Shown here piece by piece: positions 56,894-64,000 of a stretch of DNA of 64,000 nucleotides (the first letter of the stretch is position 1; every line of letters starts with the position of its first letter). The stretch lies in assembly GCA_018292915.2 (NCBI GenBank), contig JACVVK020000369.1:459501-523500 (forward strand), read 5' to 3'. A program made the position numbers and the translations under genes. Under the pieces are notes generated by a model. The model made no database searches. It saw nothing but the letters and a program-made list of their open reading frames with translations, and had not been told where the DNA came from. This stretch comes from Batillaria attramentaria (lineage: Eukaryota > Mollusca > Gastropoda > Batillariidae).

Positions 56894-57842
56894 CCCATGG
56901 GCTCGCCTTCACGCGGCGGGGCTGATTTCGCCAAGCTTGCCCACCCCTTTTGCTCTTTCTTTACTCTTATTTCTGCCTCCATCGGTCCATTCAACTGTCT
57001 TTTGCTCTTTTAAAATTTCTTCCGGGGGGAGGTCAGTAAGCGGGTGTCTGCTGACCCTTGGTCCAGTGAGACATCTGAGGGTCATTTCTGAAGGCCGACT
57101 TCACTGGATTCCCCCCACCTGGTCTTCAGCCTGGCGGGCTTTGTTCGCAGCGCCCTGCTGGTGCTGCTGAACACCTGTCACGTTGAAGACCTTCACAACG
57201 CACCCCTCTCTGGTGCGTTGTTTTCCCGAACCGCCTCACGGCGGGGAGGTTCCGTGTTGGAGCGGTCTGTTCTTCAACTGCCTCCCAGGCATGTTGTCTT
57301 CATTGGCAACTAAGGAATTTTCCTTCCTACCTCTCTGTCTATCCCTCACCAGCCCATTCACCTGTATCTTTCTCTTTAAAACCTCCCGAATTTAGCCGCT
57401 CTGTCCTTCCTCTCATCTCTCAGCTGATTTCTAAGTTCGGCCCTTTCATCTATATTTCTTTTTTTCAACCTCTCACTCACGTCTGCACTACCAGTGGTTA
57501 GGAATAAGTGATGTTGGGCATATGCTGCGAACTGGTTTATTGCGCCTAGGAGATGATAAGTTGCAATATTTGCTGTATATGCGCTTAGTATTTATCTTTG
57601 TTTTACCCAGTTGTAATTGTTATTTGTTTTCTACGCTTTTTTGTAATCGGGAGTTCGAGAAATTAGCATGAAGGTGCAGCGTCTCCTGCATGTCCTAGGT
57701 TTATATTGCCCCGTAGACCAGTTTGCATCCTTTGTCCAACGTTACATTTTTGTTTTTTTCATGTAGTGCAGGCACACTCAGCCGCGAATTAGTCTTTGTG
57801 GCTTGCGCGGCTTTAAGCCCTAAAAACTCACTCACTCACTTG
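56894..57842 (+). mobile_element. Retroelement-like insertion in duplicated block, CTCA tail
   Basis: Absent from the paralogous site near 21350 (CACTTGATCCTTGACTCGC). The right end is AAGCCCTAAAAACTCACTCA followed by CTCACTT, a short-repeat tail like that of CR1/L2-type retroelements. CTTG beside both ends may be a short target duplication. No coding domain recognised; probably a 3' fragment or a SINE-like element. Confidence 0.55.
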
Positions 57843-58071
57843 ACTCACTTAATTTGAGCTGTGGGATCATATGGTACAAGGGCCTAAGTGTCATGGATTG
57901 GATAGGCACGTATGCCATTTTACCGTATGAGGGAAGAGGTTTTGATGACGAATTCTCTATTTACAGGTGCGGCAGTAACCAGTCAGCTGTCAACAATTCT
58001 CTGAATTTTGCAATACTTTTGTGATATTATGGTGAGTGACGCTGTCAACCCCGTCTATATATCTATTGCAG

Positions 58072-58188
58072 CACCAAGTAAGTGTCGTATCGTTCATCAC
58101 CAGTGTAACAATGGGACGTGCGTATCGGTTATGGACAGGTGTAATGGACGAGACGACTGTGGAGACAACTCTGACGAGGACGGATGCC
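58072..58188 (+). CDS. LDL-receptor class A domain exon 5 (duplicate of exon 3)
   Basis: This is a 117-bp exon between ATCTATTGCAG and GTGAGTACGC, phase 1-1. It has six LDLa cysteines (SKC, HQC, GTC, DRC, DDC, DGC) and calcium-site segment CNGRDDCGDNSDEDGC. The exon and both flanking introns closely match those of the exon at 21579, so it arose by genomic duplication of an exon block. It is the last exon of this gene that I can find; the C-terminal exons must lie beyond 64000. Confidence 0.85.
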
Positions 58189-58775
58189 GTGAGTACGCTC
58201 TCTCTCTCTCTCTCTCTCTCTCTCCCCACTGTGCCTGACTTCATGTGACTAGTGCTAGTGTGGTGGAGTTTTTCTGAGTGTAAACCGACGACTGTTTAGT
58301 GTGCGATAGTGACTGTCGTGTGCTGTTTTTCATCACGCATTACTGTCGAGTGGACTCTATATTGCTGCTGATTTATTTCCTCTTCTTATACTTTCACTAT
58401 CGTATCATTGTATTACATTTGAGTTTCATAGTTCATTTATACTTTCACAGTAACTTGGGAATATTAGTACGTAACAGTAATAGTTGAGATTGTCTTTCAT
58501 CTTTTACCTTGTTCCTTTCTACTGTACCTCACCTTATAGTTTGTTCTTTTTTCCTTTCTTTCGGAACTCAGATATATCCAACTTTTTCGCATGACTAATT
58601 CTGTATAAAAGATTCCTTTGGTATTAACGTTATTGATCCGAAGCAACAAAACCTGCGCATGTGACATTTAAATGTGTACCATCTTTGAAACAAGATATCC
58701 GACAATTTTTGTTTTTCTTAAGACGCCGTATCTATTCCATGTATTTGGCATTTCGGAAACGAGACAGAACGCAGT

Positions 58776-59016
58776 ATAGGCAGTAGGACGGATATCTCGT
58801 TCGTTCCAATCCGTGGAGGGTATTACTAAAGTACAAGATTTTTTATGACACAGCTCATCAGCACCTTTTTTGAAAACCGCAGATATCTCACGTGTAACGA
58901 TTCGCATTTTATAGAAATCGTCTGTTATAATCTGCCGAAATCGAGCTCTGTCAAAACAAGGGAGACTACAACCGCTGCCGCGTTTGCGTCACTTGCTTGA
59001 TTTCTGACCAAAGAAA
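58776..59016. other. No recognised feature
   Basis: Short frames only; a TACGAAT-like stretch near 58897 resembles the reverse of 25398-25420. Confidence 0.3.
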
Positions 59017-60540
59017 CTAGAGGAGCAAAGCTTCCTTGGCTCACTTGTGAGATGGGTCAAGGTCATTCAAAAGAGTATGTTTGTAAAGCTCCTATCACTA
59101 GCTATCCTGAGGTAGGGTGTCTCCTGTGTTCATAGTTCCTAAGAAAACGGCAAATGGCGAAATAACAGTTTTCCCAGGACAGCTTCTATGACCTTGACTT
59201 TAGGTCAAGGTCATTCAAATGACCTGTAAGTGAAGAGCTTATCAGTAATTAATATCATTATGCCAAGTTTGACAGCTCTAGTTTTTGTAGTTTCTGTACA
59301 AGTGGTAATGTAAAATTTCACAACAGACAGCTGTAATGACCTTGACCTTGAGCCAAGGTCATTCGAAGGGGTATGTGTGCATAGGTCTCATAGCTGTCTA
59401 TCATTGTGCCTTGTTTGGTGCACCTGCTGTTTGTTGTTTCCAAGAAAATGCTAACGTTAAAGTCTCCGCAAAACATGTTGAATGGCCTTGACCTTGACTC
59501 AAGGAAATTGAATACAAGCATGCCAGTACATCATGCAAAGTTTGATGCCTCTGGTTCCCGTACATTCTGAGAAAATGGCAATTTTAATTTCCAATGCGAC
59601 AGCTTTTGATGACCTTGACCTTTAGTCAAGGTTATTCAAAATGGTATTTCTTGAAAGGTCTTACTACTGTTTATCAGCAAGCCAGGTTTGGTGCTACTGC
59701 TGTTTATTGTTTCTGAGAGACTGCAAATGTTAAGGTTTTCGAAGGTTTTCCGCAAAACTGCTTGTGTGGCCTTGACCTTGATTCAAAGTCACTGAATACA
59801 GGTATGTCAGTGAAGGTGTTGTCAATGTCTATCATCTTGCAAAGTTTGATGTCTCTGGCTTTCCTAGATTCTTAAAAATTGCCAATATAAAATTTCCTAA
59901 CAGACAGCTTTAGTGACCTTGACCTTGTGTCAAGGTCAATCATTATGGTATGATTTGAAAGGTCTTATGGTTGTCTATCAGCGTGCTGAGTTTGGTGTCT
60001 CTGACGTTCATTGTTTCTGAGAAAATGCCAATGTTAAGGTTTCGGAAGGTTTTCCGCAAAACAGCTTGCATGGCCTTGACCTTGACTAAAAGTCACTGAA
60101 TACAGGTATGTCAGTAAAGGTGTTGTCAATGTCCATCACCATGCAGAGTTTGATGTCTGTGGCTTTTTTAGACTCTGAGAAAATGCCAATGTAAAATTTC
60201 CAAACAGACAGCTTTAGTGACCTTGACCTTGGGTCAAGGTCAATCACTATGGTATTTTTTGAAAGGTTTTAAGGCTGACTACCAGCGTGTCTAGTTTGGT
60301 GCATCTGCTGTTCATTGTTTCTGAGAAAATGCCAATGTTAAGGTTTCATCAGGCTTTCCGCAAAACAACTTGCATGGCCTTGACCTTGACTCAAAGTCAC
60401 TAAATATAGACAGGCCAGTAAAGGTATTGTCAATGTCCATCATCATGCAAAGTTTGATGTATCTGGCTTTTCTAGATTCTGAGAAAATGCCAATGTAAAC
60501 TTTCTAAACAGACAGCTTTAGTGACCTTGACCTTGGGTCA
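59017..60540 (-). mobile_element. Helentron-like element, inverted, 5'-truncated, about ten ~150-bp monomers
   Basis: On the minus strand it ends with the hairpin GGAAGCTTTGCTCC and CTAG (terminus at 59017), followed by TT. It consists of monomers spaced about 145-155 bp, each centred on CCTTGACC...GGTCAAGG. Two monomer types alternate (GTGACCTTGACCTTGGGTCA and TGGCCTTGACCTTGACT). At 60540 it stops abruptly at foldback-family sequence. Confidence 0.75.
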
Positions 60541-60819
60541 CATCTGCACCCACAACATCCTCATCACACTTCAAATACCCTGCACCAAAACCACGACAAT
60601 CATACACAACACCCACATACGCCACACCAAACAGATCACACAGACCACTCTTACCTCCACCACACTGCAGAAAATAACCTTACTTCCAAACTCAGCCACA
60701 CGCCCATACAGACTCCCACGCACACCACTTCTACAGACACCTAACAAACCAACACACACTCACACTAATAAACACTAACCTACACACACGTACACTGATA
60801 CACACTACAAATCATACTT
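60541..60819. mobile_element. Foldback-family interior fragment
   Basis: CATCTGCACCCACAACATCC and ACCACACTGCAGAAAATAAC match the C/A-rich centre and right arm of the foldback at 17345-17990, with divergence. Confidence 0.65.
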
Positions 60820-60823
60820 TTAA

Positions 60824-61226
60824 CCTTCCGGCTACGTCGTGGGTAAACAGTTGCACACACATTGCTTTAGATGAACGTATCTCGGTCAATATTTAGGTCA
60901 CACCTTTAAAATTTCATGACTTTGTCAATAAATGATTTGACTATGTTCATGCCAAAAATTGTGTTGTTTAACTTGTAATTTAGCAGAGTAATTAAACAAT
61001 AAATAAGAATAAGTTGTGAATTGCCTATATAAAAACCATGGGTAATTTGTTTCCCACGACGTAGGACTAGGAATAAGTCGAAAATTACCTATGTAAAAAC
61101 CATGGGTAATTTGTTTCCCACGGCGTAGGACTAGGAGTAAGTCGAAAATTACCTATGTAAAAACCATGGGTAAGTTGTTTCACACGACGTAGGACTAAGA
61201 AGTTTTTTAGCGACGTAGCCGGAAGG
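60824..61226. mobile_element. piggyBac-like MITE with TTAA target duplication
   Basis: TTAA at 60820-60823 and 61227-61230 flanks perfect 16-bp inverted ends (CCTTCCGGCTACGTCG ... CGACGTAGCCGGAAGG), 403 bp in all. The right part has three 64-bp tandem units (from about 61028). TTAA duplication is the mark of piggyBac transposition. No gene inside. Confidence 0.85.
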
Positions 61227-61230
61227 TTAA

Positions 61231-61384
61231 ACCCATCACTTCACATCATCTTTGATACTCATTCTCATCTCCATCTTCATACGAGAAATACACAAAAAAA
61301 TAAAATTCATCATACCACTTTGAGTGTTCCTCTTCTCACTTGTTGGTTGGTTTGTTGGTTTAAATTCTTCTATTATTCCTTTTT
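61231..61384. mobile_element. Foldback-family arm, left of the Helentron insertion
   Basis: Matches 24564-24721 and, more distantly, the right arm of the foldback at 18225-18370. Continues at 62846. Confidence 0.75.
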
Positions 61385-61432
61385 GGCTCACTTGTGTAAC
61401 AAAGTGAGTCTATGTAATAACCCTCCGTCGTC

Positions 61433-61470
<38 letters not shown>

Positions 61471-62845
61471 TGTCTGTCTGTCTGTGTGTGTGTGTGTCCG
61501 CAGTAAACCTTAACATTGGCATTTTCTCAGAATCTACAAATAGCAGAGGCACCAAACTTGGCACGCTGATAGACAGCCATAAGACCTTTAAAATCATACC
61601 ATATTGATTGACCTTGACCCAAGGTCAAGGCCACTAAAGCTGTCTGTTTGGAAATATTACATTGGCAATTTCTCAGAATCTAGGAAAGCCAGAGACATCA
61701 AACTTTGCATGGTGATAGACATTGACAACACCTTTACTGACATACCTGTATTCAGTGACTTTGATCAAGGTCAAGGCCAAACAAGCTGTTTTGCGGAAAA
61801 CCTTCCAAAACCTTAACATTGGCATTTTCTCAGAAACAATGAAAAGCAGAGGCACCAAACTTGGTTTGCTGATAGACAGCCATAAGACCTTTTAAAACAT
61901 ATCATATTGATTGACCGTGACCCAAGGTCAAGGTCACTAAAGCTGTCCGTTTGGAACTTTTGCATTGGCATTTTCTCAGAATCCAGAAAAGCAAGAGACA
62001 TCAAACTTTGCATGATTATAGATATTGACAGCACCTTTACAGACATACCTGTATTCAGTGACTTTGAGTCAAGGTCAAGGCCATACAAGCTGTTTGCAGA
62101 AAAGCTTCCAAAACCTTAACATTGGCATTTTCTCAGAAACAATAAACAGCAGAAACACCAAACCTGGCTTGCTGATAGACAGCAGTAAGACCTCCCAATA
62201 CATACCATTTTGAATGACCTTGACTGAAGGTCAAGGTCATTAAAGCTGTCTCATTGGAAATTTAAAATTGCCATTTTCTCAGAATCTAGGGGTATAAGAG
62301 GCATCAAACTTTGCATGGTGATAGACATTGACAAAACCTGTACTGGCATACTTGTATTCAATATCCTTGAGTCAAGGTCAAGGCCATTCAAGACGTTTTG
62401 CGGAAACTTTAATGTTAGCATTTTCTTGGAAACAACAAACAGCAGAGGCACCAAACAAAGCACAATGATAGACAGAAATGAGACCTATGCAGACATACCC
62501 TTTTGAATGACCTTGACTGAAGGTCAAGGTCATTACAGCTGTCTGTTGTGAAATTTTACATTACCATTTGCAAGGAAACTAGAAAACTAGAGCTATCAAA
62601 CTTGGCGTAATGATAGTCATTGATAAGCTCTTACAGATCTCATTCGAATGACCTTGACCCAAGGTCAAGGTCATACAAGCTGTCCTGGGAAAACTGTTAT
62701 ATTGCCATTATCCGTTTTCTTAGGAACTGTGAACACAAGAGACACATTACTTCAGGATAGATAGTGATAAGAACTTTACAGACATACTCTTTTGAATGAC
62801 CTTGACCCATCTCACAAGTGAGCCAAGGAGGCTTTGCTCCTCTAG
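61385..62845 (+). mobile_element. Helentron-like nonautonomous element, complete, with precise empty site
   Basis: Comparison with 24712-24730 defines the ends: GGCTCACTTGTG at 61385 and CTAG at 62842-62845, inserted in a T run with TT on both sides. The 5' end folds (CTCACTT/AAGTGAG, 61387-61408). The 12-bp GGCTCACTTGTG recurs inverted at 62813-62824. The 3' end has hairpin AGGAG-GCTTTG-CTCCT directly before CTAG. A TG microsatellite follows the 5' end, then about nine ~150-bp monomers. TT targets, subterminal inverted repeats, 3' hairpin and internal tandem repeats are the structure known for Helentron-related elements. No Rep/helicase is encoded. Confidence 0.75.
61431..61499. repeat. (TG)n/(TCTG)n microsatellite
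   Basis: TG and TCTG repeats near the 5' end of the Helentron-like element. Confidence 0.95.
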
Positions 62846-64000
62846 TTATTATATATTTTTATATATCTCTGGATGGGGTTACTGGGTAAAGTCGATGTCT
62901 TCTTTCCATAAACAAAATGTCTTGCGCGTCTGTGGTTATTTTTCATGTTTTGGACAAGTATTCAGATTTTTTTTTGTGTGTGCACTGAAAGACTTTAGTG
63001 ATGCACAGACTTAAAAGTTAAATTAACTGATAAGTTATACTGTGGTAATGCTGCAACATTCATGTGGAGACATAGCTGTACTCAACTTTCAATGAGTCTT
63101 TGCTATGCTCCGCGTCGCAAGCCCAGGTAAGATACATGTACATGTACATGTACTAATCTGTGTTGAAGTCCTCAATTTTTTCTTGTTAGATCTTGATTTT
63201 TATTGTTATGCTCTCCTGGAGTTTTTGTCACAGTATGTATGTATACAACACACGCTCCTGAGGTGTCAGTGTGCCAAGCATCTGATACTGAATTAATCTG
63301 TGAACAGCATTGTCCTTATCAGTGATACCACTGTCTTTATCTCTTTTCCAAAGCCTTTCACAACACCCACAGGCTCTTAGATTTGTTTCACATGTCCAGA
63401 ATGTTTGTTTTTCAACAAACTTAACAAAATTACCATGAATTATAAAGAATGCCATAAGTTTGTTTGTCGCCAGGTGCGCACAGTCAAACGTACAAATACT
63501 AACAATAGAAAATGACGATACTAAAATAAATGCGAATCGTTACGGGTGAGATCTCTTCAAATTTGGATTCAGCACACAAAATACATCTAGGATCACCCAT
63601 GTTTGTTTTGTACTTTAGAAAACCTGTCCACGGAAACGATTTTTTAAGCAGTAATTTGGGTGCGTCCCAACGCCTAGTATGTGTGAGTCAGTTTACCCAG
63701 GTGTTTTATGTTTTTGTTGATGTTCTGTTATGCGGGGCGGTCATTGGTCTAGTGGTTAAAACTTCGCCATCAATTCGAGAGGTCAGGTTCGAGTGCCACT
63801 CGGGACAAAGAATAATTCCTTCTTGTAGGTGGCACCGTTCATTCGGGCCTAGCGTCAGGGCTCTCTCCGGGTACTCCGGCTTCCTCCCCCTCTGCTTTGG
63901 AAATGTTCCGCCCACAAAATTTGATGATAAATTTAAATTTAAATCTTGAAACTTAAAAGCGGAGATGACCTTTCGCACCACGTGACTGCAATAGGTTTAT
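62846..64000. repeat. Duplicated block, copy 2 (runs off the window)
   Basis: Continues the match to 24720-25869, including the foldback arm end (to about 62917), the 1.1-kb flank and the SINE at 63734. Confidence 0.85.
63734..63960 (+). mobile_element. tRNA-derived SINE, family 2
   Basis: TCTAGTGGTTAAAAC and GGTTCGAGTGCC, same body as at 25603. Confidence 0.75.

Larger units (their letters stand above)
56708..58775. repeat. Duplicated block, copy 2 (contains LDLa exon 5)
   Basis: Matches 21154-22270 on both sides of the exon, interrupted by an insertion at 56894-57842. Confidence 0.85.

Noticed and set aside
59017..60540. CRISPR-like or host satellite array
   Set aside because: Monomers are contiguous ~150-bp units without unique spacers and end in a transposon terminus; this is an animal genome.
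22333..63960. tRNA genes at 22333, 25603, 54940 and 63734 (+) and 10768 (-)
   Set aside because: A and B boxes are present, but the tRNA folds are poor and each head continues into a conserved SINE body, so they are SINEs.

Overview
The window is intron- and repeat-rich animal nuclear DNA. Coding signal is sparse, GT...AG exons are short, and CA/TG microsatellites, minisatellites and nested transposons fill most of it. The mix of L2/CR1-like and L1/Tx1-like LINEs, Ty3/gypsy, PIF/Harbinger-like, pogo-like, piggyBac-like and Helentron-like elements, tRNA-derived SINEs and repeat arrays dense in TGACCTTGACC suggests a marine invertebrate. A mollusc, perhaps a gastropod, is my best guess; this rests on repeat style only.

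Host gene: one gene on the + strand appears to span nearly the whole window. It has a signal-peptide and Thr-rich first exon (1363-1814) followed by at least five single-domain LDL-receptor class A exons at 12171, 15776, 21579, 42034 and 58072. All acceptors and donors are phase 1, so the exons can be joined, skipped or duplicated without losing frame. The exons at 21579 and 58072 lie inside a duplicated genomic block. The 3' end of the gene is outside the window.

1-12 kb: first exon, a 1.05-kb Harbinger-like element (2643-3692), a dead L1-like LINE (4011-5115), SINE pieces and a 41-bp minisatellite (6825-7900). 12.7-15.4 kb: a pogo-like element holding a hAT-like element, which holds a Harbinger-like copy. 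16.1-20.8 kb: two Harbinger-like elements back to back (CTG-element-CTG-element-CTG), the first split by a 1.97-kb foldback. 24-26 kb: a block duplicated at 61-64 kb. 26.6-30.2 kb: a broken Ty3/gypsy element on the minus strand that still carries a gag-pol frameshift signal, fused to a 2.2-kb 33/36-bp minisatellite. 32.7-38.5 kb: two copies of an unclassified TA-flanked element, a Harbinger fragment and a LINE 3' end. 40-41.8 kb: Helentron and LINE fragments and a 69-bp tandem repeat.

42.4-54.7 kb: three LINEs inserted one inside another, with the insertion order readable from target duplications. 56.7-58.8 kb: second copy of the LDLa exon block. 59-64 kb: Helentron-like elements built from ~150-bp monomers, a piggyBac-like MITE, foldback remnants and the second copy of the 24-26 kb block. 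I saw no rRNA genes, functional tRNA genes, CRISPR arrays or bacterial features. All transposon genes in the window look broken or truncated.
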